A DNA stretch of 64,000 bases, from NCBI RefSeq assembly GCF_004331175.1, contig NZ_SJOD01000005.1, forward strand, positions 1 through 64,000. The letters run 5' to 3'. The stretch's first letter is position 1. Every line of letters starts with the position of its first letter. Below the pieces are notes generated by a model. That model made no database searches. It saw only the letters and a program-made list of their open reading frames with translations, and had not been told where the DNA came from. Position numbers and translations under genes: made by a program. This document shows positions 8,556 through 17,550 of the stretch, one piece after another. This stretch comes from Acinetobacter sp. ANC 4178 (GTDB lineage Bacteria; Pseudomonadota; Gammaproteobacteria; Pseudomonadales; Moraxellaceae).

Positions 8556-9782
8556 ATGATATCTCCGGATTTAAATACGGCGACTGATCGTACGCCATCC
8601 TATCGTCTATTTTGGGTTATTCTTGCGCTTGCCCTAGGTGGTTTTTGTATTGGTACCACTGAATTTGTCGCAATGGGGCTTATTCAAGAAATTTCACATA
8701 ATTTAAATGTGAGTATTCCTGTAGCCGGACATTTTATTAGTGCCTACGCTTTAGGGGTTACAGTCGGGGCGCCGATTATTGCCATCTTAGCAGCCAAAGT
8801 ACCGCGTAAAACCCTGCTCATTGGGCTTATGCTTTTTTATGGTATCGCCAATGCTGTCACTGCATTTGCCAATAATTATGAGAGCATGTTGCTGTCACGC
8901 TTTATTTCAGGTTTGCCTCATGGTGCCTATTTCGGTATCGCGGCCTTGGTTGTGGCTGACTTTGCAGGTAAACAAAAACGGGCTTCTGCTGTTGCGAAAC
9001 TCATGATGGGCTTAAATGTCGCCACAGTCATAGGTGTTCCCTTTGCAACATGGTTGGGACAACATTATGGTTGGCGGTCTGGGTTTAAATTTTCGGTTTC
9101 ACTTGCATTTGTAACGGTGATTGCAATTTGTTTTTGCTTGCCAAAAATTCAACTCGATCATACTGCCAGTATTCGAAATGAACTCCGTGGACTTAAAAAT
9201 ACGCAAATGTGGCTAACTTTAGGTGTCGGTGCTATTGGTTTTGGCGGTCTTTTCTCGGTGTATAGTTACGTTTCACCTATTTTGACTGAATATACACATG
9301 CCAATATTGAAATTGTACCATTTGCTCTTGCAAGTATCGGCTTAGGTTTAGTCGTTGGTGGTCTAATCGCAGGGCATTTTGCCGATAAAAATTTAAATAA
9401 AGCAATTATTTGGGTGCTTCTCTCAAATGCAGTTTCTTATATCATTTGTGCACTCGCGATTGGAAATCTCTATACCGCGTTTGCTGCATTATTTTTAGTC
9501 AGCTTTAGTATTGCAGGCTTAGGTCCACTTCTTCAAACTCGTCTCATGGATGTTGCTGGTCATGCTCAAAGTTTGGCTGCTTCTTTAAATCATTCAGCAT
9601 TTAATACAGCCAATGCTTTTGGTGCTTTTCTTGGTGGCTGGTTAATTAGTCAAAATTTGGGTTGGCTCGCACCCATTTGGGTCGGCACACTACTCAGCTT
9701 TGGTGGTCTAATCATTTTATTTTGCGCTTTTCAACATGAGAAAAATAATCTCGCCATTTCAGCATGTCATGAGTCTATCTAA
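8556..9782 (+). CDS. MFS transporter, DHA1 family (AraJ/YdhP-like)
   Basis: Twelve-segment proton-driven exporter of 408 aa, probably exporting small molecules such as sugars, purines or drugs. Family signs are GTTEFVAMGLIQEI in the first segment, LAAKVPRKTLLIG (MFS motif A region), SRFISGLPHGAYFGIAALVVADF in segment 4, and MGLNVATVIGVPFATWLGQHYGWRSGF (motif C region). This arrangement is the AraJ/YdhP/NepI branch of drug:H+ antiporters. No Shine-Dalgarno is obvious before 8556. It stands alone, with a 13-bp stem hairpin after it. Confidence 0.85.
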   Translation: MISPDLNTATDRTPSYRLFWVILALALGGFCIGTTEFVAMGLIQEISHNLNVSIPVAGHFISAYALGVTVGAPIIAILAAKVPRKTLLIGLMLFYGIANAVTAFANNYESMLLSRFISGLPHGAYFGIAALVVADFAGKQKRASAVAKLMMGLNVATVIGVPFATWLGQHYGWRSGFKFSVSLAFVTVIAICFCLPKIQLDHTASIRNELRGLKNTQMWLTLGVGAIGFGGLFSVYSYVSPILTEYTHANIEIVPFALASIGLGLVVGGLIAGHFADKNLNKAIIWVLLSNAVSYIICALAIGNLYTAFAALFLVSFSIAGLGPLLQTRLMDVAGHAQSLAASLNHSAFNTANAFGAFLGGWLISQNLGWLAPIWVGTLLSFGGLIILFCAFQHEKNNLAISACHESI

Positions 9783-9813
9783 AATAATGCATAGGCGTGT
9801 GCTTGTGTGAAAT

Positions 9814-9846
9814 AAGCAATGAAAGTGCTTTCTACTTTCATTGCTT
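9814..9846. terminator. Hairpin after the MFS gene
   Basis: A perfect 13-bp stem, AAGCAATGAAAGT (9814-9826) against ACTTTCATTGCTT (9834-9846) with a 7-nt loop, lies between two convergent genes. It has no long T-run. It probably ends transcription from one or both sides. Confidence 0.6.
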
Positions 9847-9877
9847 TACTCATCACTTGACTCTAAATTTTTAAATA

Positions 9878-10861
9878 TTATTCAGGCAATTTTTTACCGC
9901 AATGTGGGCAATACGCATATTGATCTCTTTCCTGCTTAAGCGATTCTTCTTTTTGCTCTCGAATCAATTGCAAAATAATATCTTGGGTTTGCTCCTGAGT
10001 GAGTCCCACTTCTTTACGTATTTCTTCGATCTTCTCTTTTTCAAGAATAAAATCAATATCACTGTTTTGAATCAATTCACGAAATCTAAGTTCAAGTTCT
10101 TGTTTGCGTAATTCAAGTTCATTTGCTAAACCATTGGCTAAGATACCCGCGGGCAAAGCCGCCAAGCCTACACCTAAAATAGTAATCAATGCCCCTAAAA
10201 AACGACCAAGTGGTGTTACAGGAGTCACATCACCATAACCGACCGTGGTCAAGGTCACGACTGCCCACCACATCGATGCTGGTATTGAACTAAAGACATC
10301 GGGTTGTACCCGACTTTCGATTAAATACACACCTGCCGCAGCCATAACAATCATAATCACCAAGATAAAAATGACGGCTTGGAACGAACCTTTTTCACGT
10401 TCGATCACTCGCAATAAAATTTGTAATGAAACAAAATAGCGGGTCAGTTTTAACAATCGAAGTAAGCGTACAATTCGAAGGAAACGTAGGTCGAAATGAA
10501 CAAAGAAATTGAGATACGCAGGTAAAATAGCCAGTAAATCGATAATCGCTCCACCACTTTTCACCCAATTTAAACGATTTTTCCAAGCAGATTCAAAACT
10601 GTCTGACTCAGCAACTGACCAGAAACGCAAAACATATTCAATGGTAAAAATAAAAATTGAAAAAAGTTCAAAATAATAAAAAAAAGTTTCGTAACGTACA
10701 TAATATTGATGTACTGACTCCAGTAATACCGCAGCAGCATTACTCATAATGAGTGCTATCAGAAAATAATTAATCGCACGACTTAAGCGGGTTTCATAAT
10801 CTTCATTGTGCAAATTGTTATAGACCAACTTGCGTAGCGTATACCATGCCGTAAATTTCAT
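9878..10861 (-). CDS. Voltage-gated-type potassium channel
   Basis: Six-transmembrane ion channel subunit of 327 aa. S1-S3 hydrophobic segments span about residues 30-120. The S4 voltage-sensor-like helix carries regularly spaced arginines (LRFLRIVRLLRLLKLTRYF), and the pore has the K+ selectivity filter TTVGYGD followed by S6. A charged coiled-coil-like region rich in Glu, Lys and Arg follows (about residues 245-310). The protein ends in CPHCGKKLPE, a single CxxC knuckle that could bind zinc as a tetramer or be a half-ribbon. Homologs are annotated as ion transporters; the physiological role is unknown. Confidence 0.88.
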   Translation of the reverse strand: MKFTAWYTLRKLVYNNLHNEDYETRLSRAINYFLIALIMSNAAAVLLESVHQYYVRYETFFYYFELFSIFIFTIEYVLRFWSVAESDSFESAWKNRLNWVKSGGAIIDLLAILPAYLNFFVHFDLRFLRIVRLLRLLKLTRYFVSLQILLRVIEREKGSFQAVIFILVIMIVMAAAGVYLIESRVQPDVFSSIPASMWWAVVTLTTVGYGDVTPVTPLGRFLGALITILGVGLAALPAGILANGLANELELRKQELELRFRELIQNSDIDFILEKEKIEEIRKEVGLTQEQTQDIILQLIREQKEESLKQERDQYAYCPHCGKKLPE

Positions 10862-10964
10862 TGCTGTTCTAAGTTATTCTTATCGCTTATAAATCAGTGT
10901 ATATGAACTTTAAATCAAAGTAAGCAAGAATTCCTCTTGCCCACTCTTTTCTCTCATGTAAGTT

Positions 10965-12680
10965 TTATTCGATATAAAGTAACGCTAAACGAACTTGGTC
11001 ATAGCCCATACGCGGATTAGTTGCTTCCACAATTGGACGTAATTTAATGGCACCATCATCCGCAAAATGATCTGGGCTTTGGCGTTTTTGCAAGCGTTTA
11101 TAAATCTTACGGACTTCCTCTACAACCTCTTCACCTGGATGCGCGACAGAAATATCCAAGCCTTGTTCTTTATGCAAACGTCCTAAATGATTAATAATGG
11201 TGGCAGGAGTGAGCCCACGTTCCGTCGCAATATCTTCAATCTCATAGCCAGATTCGAAGAGTTCACGAGTTTCATCTAAAGTTGCCGAAGCATAGTTTTG
11301 CTTACCTGCATTTCGCGCAATTTTTTTCTCATTTCGCTCGATTTCAACGTCATTCAATGTTCCGCCACAGTGGCGAATAAAAGCTTTATGCTGTACAGCC
11401 AAATCCGTTTCAGCAAAATTCGTTTCAGCTTCAGCAGATAGTTCTTGAAAGCGTCGATCTGCTTTAATCGCAAGACTGTCTAATTCCAAAGCCTGCATAT
11501 TAAAACCGAGCAGTTTTAAACCATTTAATGATTTTAACCGTGATAACGCGACATAACCTTGCCCTTTCTCGAAAGTATGGCTTAAGTTTATTTCTGCCGC
11601 CGCCAAGGTCATACCTTGTGATTTATGAATAGTAATTGCCCATGCCAGACGTAGTGGAATTTGCTGCAAACTGGCAATACTCTTGCCCGCTTCGTTATCC
11701 ACTGACCATGTTTCTGGTTCAACCAATAAAACTGAACCATCAGTGAGTTTCACTTTTGGCAAAATACCATGATCATCATCTTCTTCAAAACCAATGACTT
11801 CGCCTAAACTGCCATTGATATACCCCATATCAAAGTTATTTTTTACAAACATCACTTTGGCATTCTTTTTTAAAGTTAATGCATCTGGGGCACGTACAGA
11901 AGATTTTAGGGTTTCAATTAATTTATCATTACCATCACAAACAGCCATAAATTCATGACCTTGCTGCTCAATCGCATTTAAATGTTGATAATTAATCGAA
12001 TCAACATCCATATTATGGGTATATAAACGTGTGAAAGTCTCGCCGATATCTTGTGAGCGCGTTTGTTCTAATGCACGTATATGCTCTGAAGTAATGCTCT
12101 GACTACGGATAGCATTCAAAATATCATTGAGATAATCATTACCTTGACGATGTTGCTCGGTCAGGTAGCAAACACGAAACTTGGCTTCTACCCACGCTTC
12201 GGACATAAAACAAAACTTATCCCGATTCAGCTCTTCTTTTTTGCCAACGGGCGGCAACTGAAAAAAGTCACCCGCAACAATCACCTGAATGCCACCAAAA
12301 GCATCGTCACTTTCTTTAAAATATTTTAAAACCTGATTGACCAAATTCAGTTGTTTTGCATGCAACATCGAAATTTCATCAATAATTAATACCTGTGCAT
12401 TTTCTAAATGTTCTTTGAGGTATTTACGCTCTTTCATGCGCTTCAGGTCATCATCGCTTAGACTATCTTTAATGCCAATACCTGCCCACGTATGAATGGT
12501 CATCCCATTCATATGCGTTGCAGCAATACCTGTAGACGCCGTAATCGCAACAGGCACCTTGCGTGCTTTTAAATAATTGATGTACTGATTTAAAGTATAA
12601 GTTTTTCCTGCACCAGCCGAACCTGTTAGGAAGACATTTTCGCCAGCTTTAAGGAGCTTAAGTGCAGTTTCTTGTTTCAT
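10965..12680 (-). CDS. Pif1-like DNA helicase with C-terminal helix-turn-helix region
   Basis: Superfamily 1B helicase-like ATPase. Motif I is LTGSAGAGKTYTLNQY near residue 19, Walker B is VLIIDEISMLHA, GDFFQLPPVG follows, and the late motif AWAITIHKSQGMTL plus YVALSRLKSL are diagnostic of the Pif1/RecD-like group. The C-terminal 100 residues include ELFESGYEIEDIATERGLTPATIINHLGRLH, a helix-turn-helix like the HTH_40 region found at the end of some RecQ-type helicases. I start at the Met at 12680 (MKQETALKLL); a Met 15 bp upstream is also in frame. It stands alone on the minus strand. The substrate is unknown. Confidence 0.85.
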   Translation of the reverse strand: MKQETALKLLKAGENVFLTGSAGAGKTYTLNQYINYLKARKVPVAITASTGIAATHMNGMTIHTWAGIGIKDSLSDDDLKRMKERKYLKEHLENAQVLIIDEISMLHAKQLNLVNQVLKYFKESDDAFGGIQVIVAGDFFQLPPVGKKEELNRDKFCFMSEAWVEAKFRVCYLTEQHRQGNDYLNDILNAIRSQSITSEHIRALEQTRSQDIGETFTRLYTHNMDVDSINYQHLNAIEQQGHEFMAVCDGNDKLIETLKSSVRAPDALTLKKNAKVMFVKNNFDMGYINGSLGEVIGFEEDDDHGILPKVKLTDGSVLLVEPETWSVDNEAGKSIASLQQIPLRLAWAITIHKSQGMTLAAAEINLSHTFEKGQGYVALSRLKSLNGLKLLGFNMQALELDSLAIKADRRFQELSAEAETNFAETDLAVQHKAFIRHCGGTLNDVEIERNEKKIARNAGKQNYASATLDETRELFESGYEIEDIATERGLTPATIINHLGRLHKEQGLDISVAHPGEEVVEEVRKIYKRLQKRQSPDHFADDGAIKLRPIVEATNPRMGYDQVRLALLYIE

Positions 12681-12853
12681 ATGACCGATAACCAATAAAT
12701 AACGGCTATAGCCTAACGAGTTTTGCGTTAAAAGTTAAGCCTGAGAAGAAACACACTACTTTTTTTGCACATCAAATGATTAAAGAACAAAAGCTTACCT
12801 ATCAATTAAAAAAATCAGAATAATTATTGTCAATTGTTTAACGCATATGAAGA

Positions 12854-14863
12854 CTACTTCATTGGGGGTGAAAAATGCTCGTTAAACCATTGAATAAATT
12901 GCTCGGCAATCGTGACCAACAATTGCTCGGCTTTTTGATTATTTGGATATTCCAATTGATCAAATAACAATTTCCCTGCCTGAATATGACAGCCGAGTGT
13001 TAGAGGCTGTGCGTAATGCGGTGAAGACATATGAAAAGCAACATATTCTCCTTGCATAATCCGTTCTGCATAACTCACAGCCAGACAATGATGAAATATA
13101 TTCGACTCTTCAATAATCCGTTCAATTTGATGTAATTCTTCAAAGTTCCAACCTGAATATTGCAAAATGGTTTGAGGGGATACGGCATTCCAAGTATTGA
13201 TCGCAAAATTCTGTTTTAAACGCGCTAAAATTTCATCTTTATGTAACTGACGATGCCATTCTACAGCATGGTGAAACAGACCTAACCATGTACTATTTCT
13301 CGCAATTTCACGATTTTCATTAAAACAATAAATCAAATAATCCCGCACATAGGCATCAAACACCGACACTCTTAAATTCTGATACTTCAAATAAAATAAG
13401 GCTCTAAATTCATTTACAGGAACATGATGCCGACGCAAGGTACGGTAAAATCCTCGATTCTGGTGCGTACTGGGATGCACATAATTTAATAATTCTTGCG
13501 GTAAATCTTGCACAATATGATGTAAATGCAACATATATGCCTGCATGACGCGGCTAATTTTCCTGTAGACCTGCTTCACTATGGTTTCATTCTTATTGGC
13601 GACATTACGCAGTAAATTCATCCATTCATCCAAATATAAAATGGATGGGCTGATGGCAATACGCTGATCCTCGACCGTTTGCTGCTGCCCTTTCAGTACC
13701 ACGCTTTGATTGTTTTGATGCTCAAACCATTGTTCTGTGGTCGCATGGATATCACAGCTTTGAATAAACATTCGCGCACAGGTATGTTGAAAATACTGCA
13801 ATGTCAATAAAATGATACAGGGGTGAATTTGACTGGTATCGACAAAACTTAACGCGGTTACGGCGATGCGTACATGACTGTGTTGAATATGTGCACTTAA
13901 CCAATCAAGTACCATTGCATCTTGCTTAAATAACCAATTGACCGTTCTGGAATAATCAAAGATAGGCAGCCGTGCGACTTTTTTTTGCCAAATCTGCGCG
14001 TTTGGCAGCAAAAAATTCTGTTTAGCCAATAAATCATCTTTATGCCACAACTCCCGATTCATCAAGCGCACAAAGGACAAAACATGACTTTGCTGTAAGG
14101 CATAAGGTTGTAGTAATGCAAAATCCATTTGATGATCAAGCAGCTCATCTAAATTAAATTTTTGTTCAAAAGTTAAAGTCGCTATCCGATACAGTGCTGA
14201 AGGTAAAAACTGCGCTGCACTATGACAAAGCTCATCATAACTATCCATTAAGCCCTGCAACGGCAAAAAGTCTTCCCCATTCACAATGTGTAATGCACAA
14301 AGTTGGCTAAAATGCTGTTTTAACGCAGGATCTAAATCAGTTGCTGTGAGTTTGGACTGGGCAAAGCAAGCGTATTTTGCCATTCCAAGCGCCATTAAAC
14401 GCCGATCTAACAATTCCGCTTGAGCCAAGCTCATTTGGTTTAAACATGCAATCACACGTGCAGGTCCATCTACCCATTGATACACTTGTTTCGCAATCAG
14501 TTCACGTAATTGCTGTACTTTATTTTTAAGGAATAAAGAATGTTGTTCATTCAATTGGTCTGTTAAAAAACCGACATCATGCAAAAAGAAATCTTCAAGT
14601 AATTCGGCATACTGACCTTGATAATTAAAATTGTATTGAATAAAAGGAATCTGTTGGTTTTGGACTAAATCAAAAGAGAGATGAAACATCTCATTCATCA
14701 TGAAAATCGTATGCTTTTCTTGATCAATCCGAAACATATTTTGTGCATTCAGATCCCCTAAGATTTGCCATTGTTGATGCTGCATGGCAGTTAAATCTGA
14801 AGAAAACCCCAGAATCAATTGAGCAATTTGACGATGTTGCGGTATTAAACGCTCCTGTTCCAT
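12854..14863 (-). CDS. PcfJ-like domain protein, function unknown
   Basis: A 669-aa soluble protein rich in Gln, His and Leu. Most of its length has no motif I recognise. The C-terminal part, about residues 600-660, has the pattern FHHCLAVSYAERIMQGEYVAF followed by a beta-rich LTLGCHIQAGKLLFDQ segment. This resembles the PcfJ family (an HC-x-V-x-x-Y core then a Gly-Glu segment), named from conjugative plasmids but widely present in bacterial chromosomes with no defined role. No conjugation gene is nearby; the downstream neighbour on the same strand is a Pif1-like helicase 173 bp away. Confidence 0.6.
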   Translation of the reverse strand: MEQERLIPQHRQIAQLILGFSSDLTAMQHQQWQILGDLNAQNMFRIDQEKHTIFMMNEMFHLSFDLVQNQQIPFIQYNFNYQGQYAELLEDFFLHDVGFLTDQLNEQHSLFLKNKVQQLRELIAKQVYQWVDGPARVIACLNQMSLAQAELLDRRLMALGMAKYACFAQSKLTATDLDPALKQHFSQLCALHIVNGEDFLPLQGLMDSYDELCHSAAQFLPSALYRIATLTFEQKFNLDELLDHQMDFALLQPYALQQSHVLSFVRLMNRELWHKDDLLAKQNFLLPNAQIWQKKVARLPIFDYSRTVNWLFKQDAMVLDWLSAHIQHSHVRIAVTALSFVDTSQIHPCIILLTLQYFQHTCARMFIQSCDIHATTEQWFEHQNNQSVVLKGQQQTVEDQRIAISPSILYLDEWMNLLRNVANKNETIVKQVYRKISRVMQAYMLHLHHIVQDLPQELLNYVHPSTHQNRGFYRTLRRHHVPVNEFRALFYLKYQNLRVSVFDAYVRDYLIYCFNENREIARNSTWLGLFHHAVEWHRQLHKDEILARLKQNFAINTWNAVSPQTILQYSGWNFEELHQIERIIEESNIFHHCLAVSYAERIMQGEYVAFHMSSPHYAQPLTLGCHIQAGKLLFDQLEYPNNQKAEQLLVTIAEQFIQWFNEHFSPPMK

Positions 14864-15047
14864 ACACGCCCCCTCATTCTACTTTTGTATAATGCTTCTC
14901 CTTATTGTAATCAAATTTTGAAAAAAATCACCTAAAGAAAAAAATCACAATATTTTGTTATTTTTCAAAATAGTATGAATAAATATTGCAATATTTACTT
15001 TCAATAATGCCCTGCTACGACGTGCTAATTTTTCAATCTAAATGTGA

Positions 15048-15066
15048 TGGTAGGTGTTTGGTAGGT
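15048..15066 (+). promoter_or_regulatory. Direct repeat with 11-bp period upstream of the alcohol dehydrogenase
   Basis: TGGTAGGT occurs at 15048-15055 and 15059-15066, exactly 11 bp apart, about one helical turn. It ends 84 bp before the start codon. Tandem sites with this period are typical of PhoB/SARP-type winged-helix activators, and a regulator with such a domain is encoded at 17.5-18.7 kb. Binding is inferred. Confidence 0.5.
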
Positions 15067-15101
15067 AGGTTTAAAACGGTCTTCATTTAATACTCAAGCC
15101 A

Positions 15102-15116
15102 CGGTGAGGGTCACCG
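15102..15116. promoter_or_regulatory. Inverted repeat in the alcohol dehydrogenase leader
   Basis: CGGTGA (15102-15107) and TCACCG (15111-15116) flank GGG and form a perfect 6-bp palindrome 35 bp before the start codon. It could be a protein-binding site or a hairpin in the mRNA leader. Confidence 0.35.
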
Positions 15117-15150
15117 CTTAGAACATAACAATGGTAGAAGGAATCGCACC

Positions 15151-16362
15151 ATGGCTTTTAAAAATATTGCAGATCAAACAAACGGTTTTTATATTCCATG
15201 TGTTTCACTCTTTGGTCCAGGCTGTGCTAAAGAAATTGGAACCAAAGCACAAAATTTAGGTGCTAAAAAAGCACTGATTGTTACCGATGCCGGTTTATTT
15301 AAATTTGGTGTAGCAGACAGCATTGCGAGCTATCTAAAAGATGCGGGTGTCGACAGTCACATCTTCCCGGGTGCAGAACCAAACCCAACAGATATTAATG
15401 TACATAACGGCGTACAAGCCTACAACGACCATGCTTGTGACTTCATTGTTTCACTAGGTGGTGGTTCATCACATGACTGTGCGAAAGGTATTGGCCTAGT
15501 TACAGCAGGTGGCGGTCATATTCGTGATTATGAAGGCATTGATAAAAGCTCTGTCCCAATGACGCCTCTGATTGCTGTGAATACAACTGCTGGTACAGCA
15601 TCTGAAATGACGCGCTTCTGTATTATTACCAACACAGACACGCATGTAAAAATGGCAATTGTCGATTGGCGCTGCACTCCACTGATTGCAATTGATGACC
15701 CTAAACTCATGATTGCCAAACCAGCAAGTTTAACCGCTGCTACAGGTATGGATGCATTGACTCATGCTGTAGAAGCCTATGTGTCTACTGCTGCAAACCC
15801 AATTACCGATGCATGTGCCGAAAAAGCGATTTCGATGATCAGTGAATGGTTACGCCCAGCAGTTGCCAACGGTGAAAACCTAGAAGCACGTGATGCAATG
15901 AGCTATGCACAGTATCTTGCAGGTATGGCATTTAACAATGCATCTTTAGGTTATGTACATGCCATGGCACACCAATTAGGTGGTTTCTACAACCTGCCGC
16001 ATGGTGTATGTAATGCGGTATTATTACCACATGTGTGCGAGTTCAACTTAATTGCCTGCCCTGACCGTTATGCACGTATTGCCGAGTTAATGGGTGTTAA
16101 CACCACTGGATTTACTGTGACCGAAGCTGCTTATGCTGCGATTGATGCAATCCGTGAGTTATCGTCTTCTATCGGTATTCCATCAAGCCTTACTGAACTC
16201 GGTGTGAAAGAACAAGACTTAGGCATTATGTCTGAAAATGCACAAAAAGATGCTTGTATGTTAACTAACCCACGTAAAGCTACTCATGCTCAAGTGGTTG
16301 ATATTTTCAAAGCAGCATTAAAAAGTGGTGCTGAAGTTGTAGATTTTAAAGCAGCGGTGTAA
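15151..16362 (+). CDS. Iron-containing alcohol dehydrogenase
   Basis: NAD-dependent group III alcohol dehydrogenase of 403 aa that interconverts a primary alcohol and its aldehyde. GGGSSHDCAKGIG (about residues 108-120) is the NAD-binding stretch. Metal-ligand regions are GMDALTHAVEAYVS and YVHAMAHQLGGFYNLPHGVCNA. It resembles the ethanol/methanol dehydrogenases of the YiaY/Adh4/MDH type. AGAAGGA at 15136-15142 supports this start. The NAD aldehyde dehydrogenase at 18.9 kb would take the product on to the acid, and ethanol to acetaldehyde to acetate is the likely route. A long structured 3' region follows. Confidence 0.93.
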   Translation: MAFKNIADQTNGFYIPCVSLFGPGCAKEIGTKAQNLGAKKALIVTDAGLFKFGVADSIASYLKDAGVDSHIFPGAEPNPTDINVHNGVQAYNDHACDFIVSLGGGSSHDCAKGIGLVTAGGGHIRDYEGIDKSSVPMTPLIAVNTTAGTASEMTRFCIITNTDTHVKMAIVDWRCTPLIAIDDPKLMIAKPASLTAATGMDALTHAVEAYVSTAANPITDACAEKAISMISEWLRPAVANGENLEARDAMSYAQYLAGMAFNNASLGYVHAMAHQLGGFYNLPHGVCNAVLLPHVCEFNLIACPDRYARIAELMGVNTTGFTVTEAAYAAIDAIRELSSSIGIPSSLTELGVKEQDLGIMSENAQKDACMLTNPRKATHAQVVDIFKAALKSGAEVVDFKAAV

Positions 16363-16394
16363 GTCTCTCTCCAATCTCTTACTTTTTGCTTTTG

Positions 16395-16501
16395 GCAACC
16401 CAGTTCTGTTTGAATCGGGCATGGAATGTAGCCAATGTTGACTAACCATTGGCTGCAGTCTAGATTCTTTACAGAAGAAGGCACTGGGTTGCATTTTTTT
16501 T
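16395..16501 (+). ncRNA. Long nested hairpin with T-run after the alcohol dehydrogenase (candidate sRNA or extended terminator)
   Basis: Outer arms GCAACCCAGT (16395-16404) and ACTGGGTTGC (16483-16492) pair over 10 bp. Next TCTGT pairs with ACAGA and GAATC with GATTC. An internal hairpin AGCCAATG (16430-16437) with CATTGGCT (16447-16454) closes the top. Eight T (16494-16501) follow at once. The result is a roughly 100-nt multi-stem RNA ending in an intrinsic terminator, much larger than the simple terminators elsewhere in the window. It could be a stable 3'-UTR-derived RNA. No known family is recognised. Confidence 0.55.
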
Positions 16502-16568
16502 ATTCTCTAATGAATTCAATTTGACAAATGTTCCAACATCATCAAGGATTAAGCCATAATAAATCTTG

Positions 16569-17549
16569 ATGAGTATAACAATGACATCGCTCAAAATTCC
16601 TACCACCTATCAAGCCGATGTTCTAGGGCCAGATTATCAACAGCTCGTGCTTGAATTCCCTGACGATTATGAAGGCAAAGTCATTGCGACTTTAGTCCGC
16701 AAAAAAGCGGCGCAGACGACCACCAAAGCGATTTTATATATTCATGGTTTTATTGATTATTTCTTTCAAACAGAAATGGCGGATCAATTTAATCAGCAGG
16801 GTTTTGATTTTTATGCACTGGATTTACGCAAATATGGACGTTCCCGTTTAGGACATCAACAACTTTATAATGTCCGTGATTTAAGTGAATATGACGCAGA
16901 AATTAGTAAAGCATTAGAAATTATTCAAGCAGAAGATCATGATGCAGTATTGTTGAGTGGGCATTCGACGGGTGGACTCATTTGCACCCTCTTTGCAGCG
17001 CATCACCCACAGCATTCATTGATTAAGGGTTTATGGGCAAACAGCCCTTTTTATGATTTCAACATGAGTGAGCTTGAAAAAAATAAAGCGTTACCTCAGC
17101 TCAGTAAACTAGGTCGATTGCTGCCTAATCTCCCTATTCCAAGCGGTCTGAACAAATGGTACGTTCCTAGCCTACATTGTCACTATCACGGTGAATGGAA
17201 TTTTAACCTTGAGTGGAAACAACCCAGCTATAAAATGGTAAAACTCAGCTTTGTTCGAGCCATCTATGAAGCTCAAAAAGAGATTCATGCAGGCGTCACC
17301 CTCACCATTCCCACCCTCGTCATGCATTCACATCAAACCACGAACCCGAAAAAATGGGGGATTGAAGCTCAGACTAGCGACGTGATTTTAAATGTTAATG
17401 ATATTCAAAAATACGCCGAGAAAATGATCGGCGATGTCAGCATTCAAACCATTGAAAATGGTTTGCACGATTTGGTTTTATCCGCACCTAAAGTTCGTGA
17501 GCAGGTTTATCAGAACTTATTTGCTTGGATAAAAGAGAAAGGAATCTGA
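16569..17549 (+). CDS. Alpha/beta hydrolase (lysophospholipase-like)
   Basis: Serine hydrolase of 326 aa. ILYIHGFIDYFFQTEMADQF is the oxyanion-loop region and LSGHSTGGLICTLFAAHHP contains the nucleophile elbow GHSTGG with Ser. A catalytic His is likely in IENGLHDLVLS near the C-terminus. It matches the Hydrolase_4/PldB-like group acting on ester or lipid substrates. The start is uncertain: ATG at 16569 or 16581 (MTSLKIP), neither with a strong ribosome site at good spacing. Its stop is 1 bp from the stop of the convergent regulator gene. Its place between the two dehydrogenases suggests, but does not prove, a role in releasing alcohols from esters. Confidence 0.85.
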   Translation: MSITMTSLKIPTTYQADVLGPDYQQLVLEFPDDYEGKVIATLVRKKAAQTTTKAILYIHGFIDYFFQTEMADQFNQQGFDFYALDLRKYGRSRLGHQQLYNVRDLSEYDAEISKALEIIQAEDHDAVLLSGHSTGGLICTLFAAHHPQHSLIKGLWANSPFYDFNMSELEKNKALPQLSKLGRLLPNLPIPSGLNKWYVPSLHCHYHGEWNFNLEWKQPSYKMVKLSFVRAIYEAQKEIHAGVTLTIPTLVMHSHQTTNPKKWGIEAQTSDVILNVNDIQKYAEKMIGDVSIQTIENGLHDLVLSAPKVREQVYQNLFAWIKEKGI

Positions 17550-17550
17550 A

